Source: Acetobacteraceae bacterium
GTDB taxonomy: Bacteria > Pseudomonadota > Alphaproteobacteria > Acetobacterales > Acetobacteraceae
NCBI GenBank assembly: GCA_947446625.1
Contig: CANFIE010000128.1
Span: 1 to 9,459, forward strand
Length of the DNA: 9,459 nt
Reading direction: 5' to 3'
The position numbers and the translations under genes were made by a program. Shown here piece after piece: positions 1 through 6,692 of the stretch; positions within the stretch are counted from its first letter, which is position 1; each line of letters begins with the position of its first letter. The notes beneath the pieces are model-generated. The model was not told where the DNA came from. It made no database searches and was given only the letters and a program-made list of their open reading frames with translations.

Positions 1-1
1 C

Positions 2-601
2 GGTGCGCATGCCGCCGAGGTGGGCGGGCCGAAGCTGGAAGCGCCGCGGATTTTCCTGAAGCCGACCAGCAGCGTGTGCGGGCCGGGCACGGTGGTGCGG
101 ATTCCGCCCAGCGTGCGCTGGCCGGACTGGGAGGTGGAACTGGCCGTAGTGATTGGCCGCACCGCCTGGCAGGTGGAGGAGAAGCGGGCGCTGGAGCATG
201 TGGCCGGCTACACCGTGCTGAACGATGTGAGCGCGCGCGAATTCCAGTTTGACCAGCCCTTGCCGATGACCAGCTTTGCCAAGGGGCTGGATGATTTCTG
301 CCCGATTGGGCCTTACCTGGTAACCGCCGACGAGGTGGGCGAGCCGTGGCACCTGGATGTGAAGTGCTGGCTGAATGGCGAACTGGTGCAGCAGGGCAAC
401 ACGCATGAGCTGATCTTCAGCGTGGCGGCGTTGATTGCCTATCTCAGCCGCTACATGGCGTTGCAGCCGGGTGATGTGATTGCCACCGGTACGCCCTCTG
501 GCTCGGGCCATTTCCAGAAGCCGCCGCGCTATTTGCGCGCTGGCGACCGGATGCGGCTTGAGGTGGAGAAGGTTGGCGTGCTGGAACACGATATTGGCTG
601 A
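2..601 (+). CDS. Fumarylacetoacetate hydrolase (FAH) family protein, 5' end outside window
   Basis: The reading frame is open to the left edge, so about 199 C-terminal residues are seen and the true start lies upstream; the GTG at 20 is internal. The first residues (AHAAEVGG, then PRIFLKP) match the stretch after the conserved N-Y-x-x-H of FAH-fold enzymes. Further family marks are the metal-binding E-V-E at 131-139 (WEVELAVVIG), the N-D-V-S-A-R-E segment from 221, K-G-L-D-D-F-x-P-I-G-P, and GDVIATGTPSGSG near the end. The family comprises Mg/Mn-dependent hydrolases, decarboxylases and isomerases acting on 2-oxo or acylpyruvate acids, for example acylpyruvases, ureidoglycolate lyase-like proteins and homoprotocatechuate-pathway isomerases. 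Which reaction applies cannot be told from the sequence. The gene is cytoplasmic and sits 12 bases before a Bug receptor gene, so the two are very likely co-transcribed. Confidence 0.93.
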   Translation, partial: GAHAAEVGGPKLEAPRIFLKPTSSVCGPGTVVRIPPSVRWPDWEVELAVVIGRTAWQVEEKRALEHVAGYTVLNDVSAREFQFDQPLPMTSFAKGLDDFCPIGPYLVTADEVGEPWHLDVKCWLNGELVQQGNTHELIFSVAALIAYLSRYMALQPGDVIATGTPSGSGHFQKPPRYLRAGDRMRLEVEKVGVLEHDIG

Positions 602-613
602 GGGAGAGACACC

Positions 614-1591
614 ATGATGCGCTTTGTAGCGGCAATGCTGCTGGCCGCCGGCGTGGCGCAGGCCCAGCCGCGCGCCCCCGGAACCGATTTTCCCAACAAG
701 CCGGTGCGGGTGGTGGTGGCGCTGGCGCCCGGCGGCAATGCCGACATCAACGCGCGGCTGGTGTCCTCGGCATTGAGCGAGCGGCTGGGCCAGCAGTTTT
801 TGGTGGAGAACCGGCCGAGCGGCGGTGGCACCGTGGCATTCGAGACCGTGGCCGCAGCGCCCGCCGATGGCTACACCCTGCTGGTGGGTGCGCTGGGCAG
901 CCATACGCTGAATGTGGGGCTGTATGGCGACCGGCTGCGGGTGCATCCGCTGACCGGGGTTTCGCACATCACCGTCAGCAGCCACAGCGCCATTGCGGTG
1001 GCGGTGCATCCTTCGCTCGGGGTGCGCAACCTGGCGGAATTCGCCGCGCTGCTGCGGGCCAATCCGGGCAAGTATGACTATGGCAGCAGCGGCAATGGCA
1101 CCACCGGGCATATTGCCGGCGCCATGCTGGTGCATTTGCTGGGCGCGCAGGCGCAGCATGTGCCCTACCGGGGCAGCGCGGCGGCGTTTACCGATTTGGC
1201 CGCCGGGCGCACCGCGTTCCAGGCCGATACCATCAGCTTCATCGCTGAGCATATCAACCGTGGCACGGTGCAGGGGCTGGTGATCGCGACGCCGCAACGC
1301 TCCCCCATGGCGCCGACGGTGCCGACCTCCGCCGAAGCCGGGTTGCCGGCCTATCAGGCCACCACCTGGACGCCGTGGAGCGCCACGCTGGGCACGCCCA
1401 TGCCGGTGCTGGAGTTCCTGAGCGCGCAGATCCGCGAAGTGCTGAAGGAGCCGGCGCTGCGCGACCGGATCATCCAGTTGGGCAATACCATTCCCGAGGA
1501 TATGACGCCGGAGCGGACACGGGCCTTCATTGCCGCCGAGATTGAGAAGTGGACGCCGATTGTGCGGGCCACCGGCGCCCGCGTGGACTGA
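614..1591 (+). CDS. Bug/TctC-family tripartite tricarboxylate transporter substrate-binding protein
   Basis: The 325-residue product has the normal length for this family of periplasmic solute receptors, which bind small carboxylates and related molecules. Residues 1-17 form a signal peptide (hydrophobic core AAMLLAAG, cleavage after AQA). The mature protein carries the family signature: PNKPVRVVVALAPGG near 27-41, LGQQFLVENRPSGGG near 59-72 and ADGYTLL near 84-90. The usual GGxxD segment reads GGNAD. The start at 614 is preferred over the adjacent ATG at 617 because GGAG at 603-606 lies 7 bases ahead of it. The gene is second in an operon between the FAH-family gene and the Ldh2-family dehydrogenase. 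No TctA or TctB membrane gene is present in the window, so it is an orphan receptor here. The ligand is unknown; an oxo- or hydroxy-acid would fit the neighbours. Confidence 0.95.
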   Translation: MMRFVAAMLLAAGVAQAQPRAPGTDFPNKPVRVVVALAPGGNADINARLVSSALSERLGQQFLVENRPSGGGTVAFETVAAAPADGYTLLVGALGSHTLNVGLYGDRLRVHPLTGVSHITVSSHSAIAVAVHPSLGVRNLAEFAALLRANPGKYDYGSSGNGTTGHIAGAMLVHLLGAQAQHVPYRGSAAAFTDLAAGRTAFQADTISFIAEHINRGTVQGLVIATPQRSPMAPTVPTSAEAGLPAYQATTWTPWSATLGTPMPVLEFLSAQIREVLKEPALRDRIIQLGNTIPEDMTPERTRAFIAAEIEKWTPIVRATGARVD

Positions 1592-1624
1592 GCCAGCGCC
1601 AGACCAGCTTTGCAAAGAATGGAA

Positions 1625-1641
1625 GCGCGCCACCGGCGCGC
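1625..1641 (+). other. GC-only hairpin directly upstream of the Ldh2 ribosome binding site
   Basis: GCGCGCC at 1625-1631 and GGCGCGC at 1635-1641 form a perfect 7-bp, all-GC stem around a 3-base ACC loop in the 70-base gap between the Bug receptor and dehydrogenase genes. The stem ends 3 bases before the GGAGGA ribosome binding site. No T tract follows, so it is not a standard terminator. It could protect a processed 5' end or tune translation, but a chance palindrome in GC-rich DNA is also possible. Confidence 0.4.
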
Positions 1642-1644
1642 CGT

Positions 1645-1650
1645 GGAGGA
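1645..1650 (+). promoter_or_regulatory. Ribosome binding site setting the Ldh2-family start
   Basis: GGAGGA lies 11 bases before the ATG at 1662. The same frame is open further upstream, to 1530, but that part overlaps the end of the receptor gene and reads as non-protein-like sequence. The ATG at 1662 gives the start expected for the family. Confidence 0.6.
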
Positions 1651-1661
1651 ACTCACAAAAA

Positions 1662-2777
1662 ATGGCCAAGAATGTGACCAGCGGGCGCAAGGTGCCCGCG
1701 AGCGCGATTCATGCGCAGATTCTGGGGATTTTGACCGCCTGGGGCATGCCGCAGGCGAATGCCGAGACCACCGCGACCATCATGGTGGAGACGGATTTGC
1801 TGGGCGTGGATAGCCACGGGCTTTCCATGCTGATGACCTATGAGGAAGGCGTGCTGGCCAAGCGGATCAAGATTGATGCGCAGCCACGCCTGGTGCGCGA
1901 TACCGGGCCGACCGCGCTGCTGGATGCCGGTGACGGGCTGGGGCACCCGGTTTCGGCCCAGGCGATGAACCTGGCGGTGGACAAGGCGCTGCAATACGGC
2001 GTGGGCATTGTGGGCGTGGTGAACAGCCATCACTTCGGCGCGGCCGGTGCCTATGCGCGCATGGCCTCGGCGCGTGGGGTTATTGGCATGGTGACCAGCA
2101 GCACGCGGGGCGTGACCATGGTGCCCACGCGCGGCACCATGCCGGTGCTGGGCACCAACCCGCTGGCCTTTGCCGCGCCGGCCAAGCGCAACAACGCCTT
2201 TGTGCTGGACATGGCCACCACCACGGTGGCCGCCGGCAAGGTGAAGGTGCACCACCTGAACGACGCCGACCTGCCGGAAGGCTGGGTGGTGGATGGCGCG
2301 GGCAAGACCGTGACCGACCCGCATGAGGGCAATGCCTTCGTGTTCCAGCGGCCGGAAGGCGGCATCACCCCGGTGGGTGGCATTGAGGAAAAGGGCAGCG
2401 CCAAGGGCTATGGCCTGGCGATGATGGTGCATATCCTGGGCGGCGCGCTGATGGGGGCGAGCTTTTCGCCCATTCGGCTGAAGACCGTGGGCAAGGATGC
2501 GGCACATAATATCGGCCACTTCTTCATGGCCATCAATCCGGCGGCCTTCCGCGAGGAAGGCGCGTTTGAGAATGATCTGGACGATGTGATCGACATTCTG
2601 CACGCCACGCCCAGCGCGCACCCGGCCGAGCCGGTGCTGGTGGCTGGCGAGCCGGAGGACATCATGCACGCCAAGCGCAGCGCCGAGGGCGTGCCGGTGC
2701 CGGACAGCCTGGACAAGCTGATCCGCGGCATTTGCGAGCGCAGCGGCGCGCCCTACCTGCTGCGGCCGAACAGCTGA
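1662..2777 (+). CDS. Ldh2-family (malate/L-lactate dehydrogenase type) NAD(P)-dependent oxidoreductase
   Basis: The 371-residue cytoplasmic enzyme has the length and motifs of the Ldh_2 / YlbC family, a fold distinct from classical lactate and malate dehydrogenases. Members oxidise or reduce 2-hydroxy/2-oxo acids: malate, lactate, ureidoglycolate (AllD), sulfolactate (ComC) and diketogulonate (DlgD). Visible motifs are D-S-H-G at 50-53, SHHFGAAGAY at 122-131 (catalytic His region), GTNPLAFAAP at 164-173, D-M-A-T-T-T-V-A-A-G-K at 183-193 for cofactor binding, KGYGLAMM at 248-255 and GHFFMAINPAAF at 285-296. The start is the ATG at 1662, served by GGAGGA. The gene is last in the FAH-Bug-Ldh2 operon and stops 6 bases before a strong hairpin. 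Next to a carboxylate receptor, a 2-hydroxyacid imported from outside is a reasonable substrate guess, but the specific acid cannot be inferred. Confidence 0.94.
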   Translation: MAKNVTSGRKVPASAIHAQILGILTAWGMPQANAETTATIMVETDLLGVDSHGLSMLMTYEEGVLAKRIKIDAQPRLVRDTGPTALLDAGDGLGHPVSAQAMNLAVDKALQYGVGIVGVVNSHHFGAAGAYARMASARGVIGMVTSSTRGVTMVPTRGTMPVLGTNPLAFAAPAKRNNAFVLDMATTTVAAGKVKVHHLNDADLPEGWVVDGAGKTVTDPHEGNAFVFQRPEGGITPVGGIEEKGSAKGYGLAMMVHILGGALMGASFSPIRLKTVGKDAAHNIGHFFMAINPAAFREEGAFENDLDDVIDILHATPSAHPAEPVLVAGEPEDIMHAKRSAEGVPVPDSLDKLIRGICERSGAPYLLRPNS

Positions 2778-2783
2778 GGCTTT

Positions 2784-2808
2784 GCCTCCCCCACGCGGTG
2801 GGGGAGGC
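2784..2808. terminator. Bidirectional hairpin terminator between convergent operons
   Basis: A perfect 11-bp inverted repeat (GCCTCCCCCAC at 2784-2794, GTGGGGGAGGC at 2798-2808) closes a 3-base GCG loop. It sits in the 42-base gap between the stop codons of the Ldh2 gene (plus) and the HAD gene (minus), so it can serve both operons. The T tract is poor on the plus side (GTTGCCCGGTTT) and short on the minus side (AAAG before the stem read on plus), so termination would depend mainly on the stem or on Rho. Confidence 0.8.
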
Positions 2809-2819
2809 GTTGCCCGGTT

Positions 2820-3530
2820 TCAGCAGCCCATCTTGCCGGCCAGGTCCTGGAAGTCGTTGCCGACCCAGTCCCAGGCTTCGGCGGGGGCCAGGTCGGTGGC
2901 CTGGTCGGGGCCGTGCTCGGTGGGGCGATGCACGAAGGCGGTCTTCAGCCCGGCCTTGCGGGCGGCGCTGAGGTCTCCGTTATGCGCCGCCACCAGGCAG
3001 AGTTCGTCGGGGCGGATCATCAGCACCTCGGCGGTGCGGAGATAGGCTTCCGGCTGCGGCTTGTAGGCCTGCGCCACCTCGGCGCCCAGAATGGCGTCCC
3101 AGGGAATGCCGGCGCGCTTGGCCATGCCGGTCATCAGCGCGATGTTGCCGTTGCTGAGCGGCGCGATGATGTAGTTGCGCTTCAGCCGCGTGAGGCCGGC
3201 GATGGCTTCCGGCCAGGGGTCCAGCCGGCGCCAGGCGTGGTTCCATTCGGCCAGTTCGGCCTCGCCCACCTTGGCCGGGTCGGTGCCCAGGTCGCGCAGC
3301 AGGCCGTCCAGGTTTTCGCGGTGGAGGATGTCCAGCCGGGTCCAGGGGCGGCGGCCGCTGCGGCATTCCTCCATGGCGGGCTGGTAGCGGCGGCGCCAGG
3401 CATCGGCGAAGCCGTGCGGCGTGGCGTTGACGCCATGCTTCGCCAGGTAGGGCGCGCTTTCACGCGCGATGCTGTTGCGCCAGTCCACCACCGTGCCGAA
3501 CACGTCGAACACGCAAGCCTTGACGGTCAT
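2820..3530 (-). CDS. Type II haloacid dehalogenase-like HAD hydrolase
   Basis: The 236-residue product matches the size and order of motifs of type II (L-2-) haloacid dehalogenases. The nucleophile loop is FDVFGT with D9 and T13. A Trp-Arg-Arg-Arg-Tyr segment at 45-49 is in the region of the substrate-binding Arg. S126 lies in PLSNGN, K157 and Y163 lie in YKPQPEAY, and D186 lies in AAHNGDL. Such enzymes release halide from 2-haloacids through an Asp-ester intermediate. Compared with the Pseudomonas L-DEX active site, the S-S-N-x-W-D motif is replaced by A-A-H-N-G-D, so true dehalogenase activity is uncertain and a phosphatase or other acid hydrolase is possible. The ATG at 3530 is chosen because FDVFGT then sits at the N terminus and AGGGAGAG lies just upstream. 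It starts 5 bases after the lyase gene and is last in the operon. Confidence 0.9.
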   Translation of the reverse strand: MTVKACVFDVFGTVVDWRNSIARESAPYLAKHGVNATPHGFADAWRRRYQPAMEECRSGRRPWTRLDILHRENLDGLLRDLGTDPAKVGEAELAEWNHAWRRLDPWPEAIAGLTRLKRNYIIAPLSNGNIALMTGMAKRAGIPWDAILGAEVAQAYKPQPEAYLRTAEVLMIRPDELCLVAAHNGDLSAARKAGLKTAFVHRPTEHGPDQATDLAPAEAWDWVGNDFQDLAGKMGC

Positions 3531-3535
3531 GTTGG

Positions 3536-4399
3536 TCACTCTCCCTGCGCCCACTTCTGCTCGAACTCCCAGACATCCGGGAAGCCCATCAACTCGGTCA
3601 TGCGCTTGAAGCCATAGGCTTCGCCGAGCGCGATGCTGTCGCCGCTGCGCTTCAGATGGGCGTAGCAATCCTCCCGCGCCTTGGCGGCGGCGAGGAAGCC
3701 GGTGCCGGGGTAGATGGCGATGGCGTAGCCCAGCTTGGCCAGGGTTTCCGCCGGCAGCACCGGGGTGCGGCCGCCTTCCACCATGTTGGCCAGCAGCGGC
3801 TTGTTGATGGCTTTGCCGATGGCGGCCATCTCAGCCTCGGTCTCGGGGCTTTCGATGAAGACGATATCGGCGCCGGCCTCGGCGAACATCTGGCCGCGCT
3901 TGATGGCTTCATCCAGGCCCAGCGTGGTGCGGGCGTCGGTGCGGGCCACGATGAGGAAGTTGGGGTCCTTGCGGGCTTCGGCGGCGACGCGGATCTTGAG
4001 GGCGGCTTCGTCGGCGGGGATGACGCGGCGGCCCGGGGTGTGGCCGCATTTCTTCGGCATTTCCTGGTCTTCCAGCTGAATGCCGGAAGCGCCCGCAGCC
4101 TCATAGCCCTGCACCGTGTGGCGCACGTTGAGCAGGCCGCCATAGCCGGTATCGGCATCGGCGATGAAGGGGGTTTTGCAGATGCGGGCGAAGGTCGCGA
4201 CGCGGCTTACCATGTCGGTATAGGTGCCGAGGCCGGCATCGGGCACGCCGAGATGGCTGGCCACGGTGCCGAAGCCGGTCATGTACAGGCAGTCGAAGCC
4301 CATGCCGTCGGCGACGCGGGCGGAGATGCCATCAAAGATGCCGGGGGCGACGATGAACTTTTTGGCGGCAAAGGCGGCCTTGAGGGAGGGATGGGCCAT
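3536..4399 (-). CDS. Isocitrate lyase/PEP mutase family lyase
   Basis: The 287-residue cytoplasmic enzyme is of the PEP mutase/isocitrate lyase superfamily (TIM barrel). Visible are the TGFGT loop at 41-45, the Mg-binding DADTGYGG at 81-88, LEDQ at 109-112, the active-loop KKCGH at 116-120 with candidate acid/base Cys118, VARTDAR at 151-157, FIESPE at 181-186 and LANMVEGGRTP at 203-213. Cys118 in KKCGH marks the C-C lyase side of the family (methylisocitrate lyase, 2,3-dimethylmalate lyase) rather than phosphonomutases. Annotation pipelines often call such proteins oxaloacetate decarboxylase or carboxyvinyl-carboxyphosphonate phosphorylmutase; the exact substrate, probably a 2-hydroxy-dicarboxylate, cannot be fixed. 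It begins 10 bases after the Bug receptor stop, with AAGGAAG overlapping that junction, and precedes the HAD gene by 5 bases, so the three form one transcript. Confidence 0.93.
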   Translation of the reverse strand: MAHPSLKAAFAAKKFIVAPGIFDGISARVADGMGFDCLYMTGFGTVASHLGVPDAGLGTYTDMVSRVATFARICKTPFIADADTGYGGLLNVRHTVQGYEAAGASGIQLEDQEMPKKCGHTPGRRVIPADEAALKIRVAAEARKDPNFLIVARTDARTTLGLDEAIKRGQMFAEAGADIVFIESPETEAEMAAIGKAINKPLLANMVEGGRTPVLPAETLAKLGYAIAIYPGTGFLAAAKAREDCYAHLKRSGDSIALGEAYGFKRMTELMGFPDVWEFEQKWAQGE

Positions 4400-4409
4400 G
4401 CGTGCTTCC

Positions 4410-5366
4410 TTATTGCGGCTTGATGTGGCCGGCCGCGGCGGCGGCGGCCCAGAGACGATCCTCGCGCTGCATGGCTTCCAGCAGGGCGGGGGCGGGGCGG
4501 AGATCGGCTTCGATGCCCATGGCGGTGAGCCGGGCCTGGAAGGCGGGGTCGGCGAAGGCGAGGCGGAGGACGGTGTTCATGCGCTCGGCCACCGCTGGCG
4601 GCAGGCCCTTGGGGGCGAGGAGCGCGACCCAGCCGGCGAGGTCGAAGCCGGCAATGCCCTGTTCCTGCACCGTGGGCACGTCGGCGAAGAAGGTGCTGCG
4701 GGTAGCGGTGGAGGCCGCGAGCAGGCGGACCCGGCCGGTTTGCATGTGCGGCATGACGCTGGCGGTGCTGGTCCAGCCGCTGGGCAGGTGGCCGGCGACG
4801 ATATCGTTCATCAACTGGCCGCCGCTGCGATAGGCGACGTCGGGCATTTCTACTTGCGCACGGCGGGCGAGTTCCTGGCCGATGAAGGAGGAAAGGCTCT
4901 CGGTGCTGCCGGTGCCAACGCGGCCGGGGTTGGCCTTTGCGTAGTCCAGCATGGCGCGCAGGCTGGTGTAGGGGGCGGTGGCGTTGGTGGCCAGCATCAT
5001 GGTGTTGCGCGTCAGCATGGCCACCGGGGAGAAATCCCGGATGGCGTCGTAGGGCATGCTGGGCAGGAAGTAGCGGTTGGCCACATGGGTACTGACCACG
5101 CAGAGCATGGTGTGGCCATCGGGTTCGGCATGGGCCACGGCCTCGCTGCCTACCACCCCGGCGGCGCCGGCGCGGTTTTCCACCACCAGGGGCTGCGGCA
5201 AATGCGGGCGCAGGGCTTCCGCCATGGCGCGGGCCAAAAGGTCCGTTCCGCCGCTGGCGGCGTAGGGCACGATGACGCGAATGGGCCGGGCGGGCCAGGA
5301 CTGCGCCCGGGCCAGCGCGGGCAGCAGCACGGGCGCGGCCAGCAGGCAGCGGCGAGAAAGGGTCAT
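4410..5366 (-). CDS. Bug/TctC-family substrate-binding protein heading a lyase-HAD operon
   Basis: The 318-residue periplasmic receptor has a clear signal peptide: MTLSRR n-region, then LLAAPVLLPALARA, with cleavage near residue 22. Family motifs are PARPIRVIVPYAASGGTD at 25-42, LVVENRAGAAG at 60-70, EPDGHTM at 81-87, and YAKANPGRVGTGS in the middle third. It would bind a small carboxylate outside the inner membrane. The start at 5366 is supported by GGAGGA ending 4 bases upstream. It is the first gene of a minus-strand operon with a PEP-mutase-family lyase and a HAD hydrolase, which suggests the receptor's ligand feeds these enzymes. The protein differs strongly from the other two receptors in the window, so it is not a recent duplicate. 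No TctA/TctB partner is present. Confidence 0.95.
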   Translation of the reverse strand: MTLSRRCLLAAPVLLPALARAQSWPARPIRVIVPYAASGGTDLLARAMAEALRPHLPQPLVVENRAGAAGVVGSEAVAHAEPDGHTMLCVVSTHVANRYFLPSMPYDAIRDFSPVAMLTRNTMMLATNATAPYTSLRAMLDYAKANPGRVGTGSTESLSSFIGQELARRAQVEMPDVAYRSGGQLMNDIVAGHLPSGWTSTASVMPHMQTGRVRLLAASTATRSTFFADVPTVQEQGIAGFDLAGWVALLAPKGLPPAVAERMNTVLRLAFADPAFQARLTAMGIEADLRPAPALLEAMQREDRLWAAAAAAGHIKPQ

Positions 5367-5383
5367 GGCGTCCTCCGGGTGGG

Positions 5384-5412
5384 ACTATCGGGCGGCTGCG
5401 CCGCTGCCGCAA
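5384..5412 (-). promoter_or_regulatory. Possible promoter for the Bug-lyase-HAD operon
   Basis: Read on the minus strand, TTGCGG (5407-5412) is followed after 17 bases by GATAGT (5384-5389), a fair sigma-70-like pair matching 3/6 and 4/6 to the E. coli consensus. Transcription would begin about 11 bases before the ATG, just ahead of the GGAGGA site. The spacing is right but the boxes are weak, so this is tentative. Confidence 0.35.
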
Positions 5413-5440
5413 CCTGTGCCATGCTGCGGCCCACCAGAGC

Positions 5441-5445
5441 AGGAG
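5441..5445 (+). promoter_or_regulatory. Ribosome binding site deciding the NTF2-like start
   Basis: AGGAG lies 1 base before an ATG at 5447 and 7 bases before a second in-frame ATG at 5453. Only the second has workable spacing, so 5453 is taken as the start. Confidence 0.65.
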
Positions 5446-5452
5446 CATGACC

Positions 5453-5836
5453 ATGGCCGAAACCAGCGACCTTGCCGCCATTGAGGCGGTGATCCAGACC
5501 TATTTCGATGGCCTGTACGAAGGCAGCGTGGAGAAGCTGGCCGCCGCCTTCCACCCGGTGAGCCATTTGTACAGCGCCGATGGCAAGGGCGGGGTGAATG
5601 ACCTGCCGCGCGCCGAATGGTTTGAGTGGGTGAAGAAGCGGCCGAGCGCCGCCAGCCAGGGGCTGCCGCGCGCCGACCGCATTTTGCTGATTGACCAGAG
5701 CGGGCCGGAAACCGCGCTGGTGAAGGTGAACTGCCAGATTCCGCCGCGCTACTTCACCGATTACCTGGTGTTGAACCGCACGACGGAGGGCTGGCGGATT
5801 GTCAGCAAGGTGTTCCGCACCGACGTGCGGGAGTAG
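5453..5836 (+). CDS. NTF2-like (SnoaL / lumazine-binding-like) small protein
   Basis: The 127-residue soluble protein has no signal peptide or membrane segment. Its opening helix (LAAIEAVIQTYFDGLYEGSVEKLAAAFHP) followed by alternating strands (RADRILLIDQ, ETALVKVNCQI, YFTDYLVLNRTTEGWRIVSKVF) is the pattern of the NTF2-like cone fold. It most resembles the putative lumazine-binding group (Pfam Lumazine_bd_2), whose roles range from isomerases and cyclases to simple ligand-binding proteins. The end W-R-I-V-S-K-V-F is typical. The gene is divergent from the Bug-lyase-HAD operon across 86 bases and stands alone, ending just before a long hairpin. A link to the divergent operon is possible but unproven. 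The function is not known. Confidence 0.88.
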   Translation: MAETSDLAAIEAVIQTYFDGLYEGSVEKLAAAFHPVSHLYSADGKGGVNDLPRAEWFEWVKKRPSAASQGLPRADRILLIDQSGPETALVKVNCQIPPRYFTDYLVLNRTTEGWRIVSKVFRTDVRE

Positions 5837-5839
5837 GCC

Positions 5840-5887
5840 AGAGCAATATCCAGTCTGCTGGAATCAGCAGGCTGGATTTCTTGCTCT
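5840..5887. terminator. Long imperfect hairpin, likely bidirectional terminator
   Basis: AGAGCAA-T-ATCCAG-T-CTGCTG at 5840-5860 pairs with CAGCAG-G-CTGGAT-TTC-TTGCTCT at 5865-5887 around a GAAT loop. This gives about 20 pairs, including one T-G wobble, with a single 1-by-3 internal loop. It fills nearly all of the 64-base gap between the NTF2-like stop (plus) and the NUDIX stop (minus), so a terminator serving both is the simplest reading. It is AT-richer than its surroundings and could instead be a copy of a dispersed palindromic element. Confidence 0.7.
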
Positions 5888-5900
5888 GCCTTCAACTGAC

Positions 5901-6683
5901 TCAGCGCTCGCCGATGGCGGGCTTGTCGAGCATTTCGAAAAACTCGCCGCCGTAATCCGCGGCGGCGGGGATGCGCAGGCGATGGCCGTTTTCGGTCTTC
6001 GCCATCTCGGGCATCACCGTCACCACATTGTACTGCGCGGCGGCTTCCAGGGCCTCGGCTACGGTGGTGTAGCGGGCCAGCTTTTCCAGGTTTTTGCGGG
6101 TGGCGAAGACCAGGGTGTGCTTGCCCTCGTCGGTTTCGCGCACCGCATCGGCCGGGCGGATCCAGACGCTTTCCACGCTCTCGCTGCCATCATGCACCGC
6201 GGCCTGGTCGGCGGGGGCGGCGGCGAGGAAGAATTGCGTGTCGAACCGCTTGCTGCGGCCAAGCGGGGTGATCCAGTGGGCGAAGTGCAGCATGGCGTCG
6301 GTGGCCGGCTGCAATTGCTCGGCAGCCAGCAGCTCGCTCAGCGTGCGCTCGCCGCGGTTCATGGCGGCGCGGTGGGTGTCCTCCACGCGCAGCAGGGTTT
6401 CGGCGCCGACCATGACGGGGCAGCCGGGCGGGCGGGCCAGCAGCACGCCGCATTCCTCAAAGGTTTCGCGGATGCCGGCGATGCGGAAGGCTTCCAGCCC
6501 CTCACCGCCGGCGATCGCGACGTCATCCGGCTCCACCCGGCCACCGGGGAAGACCAGGGCGCCGCCGGCGAAATCAATGGCGCGGTTGCGCACCACCATG
6601 AAGACTTCCAGCCCCTGCTCGCCATCACGGATCAGCAGCACGGTGCTGGCGGGGCGGGCGGTGACTTCGGGTTTGTCGGACAT
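5901..6683 (-). CDS. NUDIX hydrolase, NUDT19-like
   Basis: The 260-residue cytoplasmic protein carries a NUDIX box: ALVFPGGRVEPDD at 42-54 and AGIRETFEECGVLLA at 69-83, holding the metal-binding R72-E73-x-x-E76-E77-x-G79. The segment between FPGG and the helix is longer than in the canonical box (an insert of about ten residues), and a long C-terminal part follows (HWITPLGRSKRFDTQFFLA, then about 110 more residues). Both traits are seen in the NUDT19/RP2p-like group, whose studied members cleave CoA and acyl-CoA into phosphopantetheine and 3',5'-ADP. That activity is a family-based guess; other nucleotide diphosphate substrates remain possible. The gene starts 9 bases after the Bug receptor stop, with AGGAAG ahead of the ATG, so it is second in a two-gene operon. 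Confidence 0.9.
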   Translation of the reverse strand: MSDKPEVTARPASTVLLIRDGEQGLEVFMVVRNRAIDFAGGALVFPGGRVEPDDVAIAGGEGLEAFRIAGIRETFEECGVLLARPPGCPVMVGAETLLRVEDTHRAAMNRGERTLSELLAAEQLQPATDAMLHFAHWITPLGRSKRFDTQFFLAAAPADQAAVHDGSESVESVWIRPADAVRETDEGKHTLVFATRKNLEKLARYTTVAEALEAAAQYNVVTVMPEMAKTENGHRLRIPAAADYGGEFFEMLDKPAIGER

Positions 6684-6692
6684 CAGGGCTTC

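Noticed and set aside
1653..2669. A 338-codon minus-strand open frame opposite the Ldh2 gene
   Set aside because: Its product is a His/Gly/Arg-rich string without motifs, while the plus strand carries all Ldh2 signatures.
4224..5450. Long open frames on both strands (about 400 codons) overlapping the second Bug receptor
   Set aside because: These are low-complexity shadows of the receptor and lyase genes. The receptor frame alone has a signal peptide, family motifs and a ribosome binding site.
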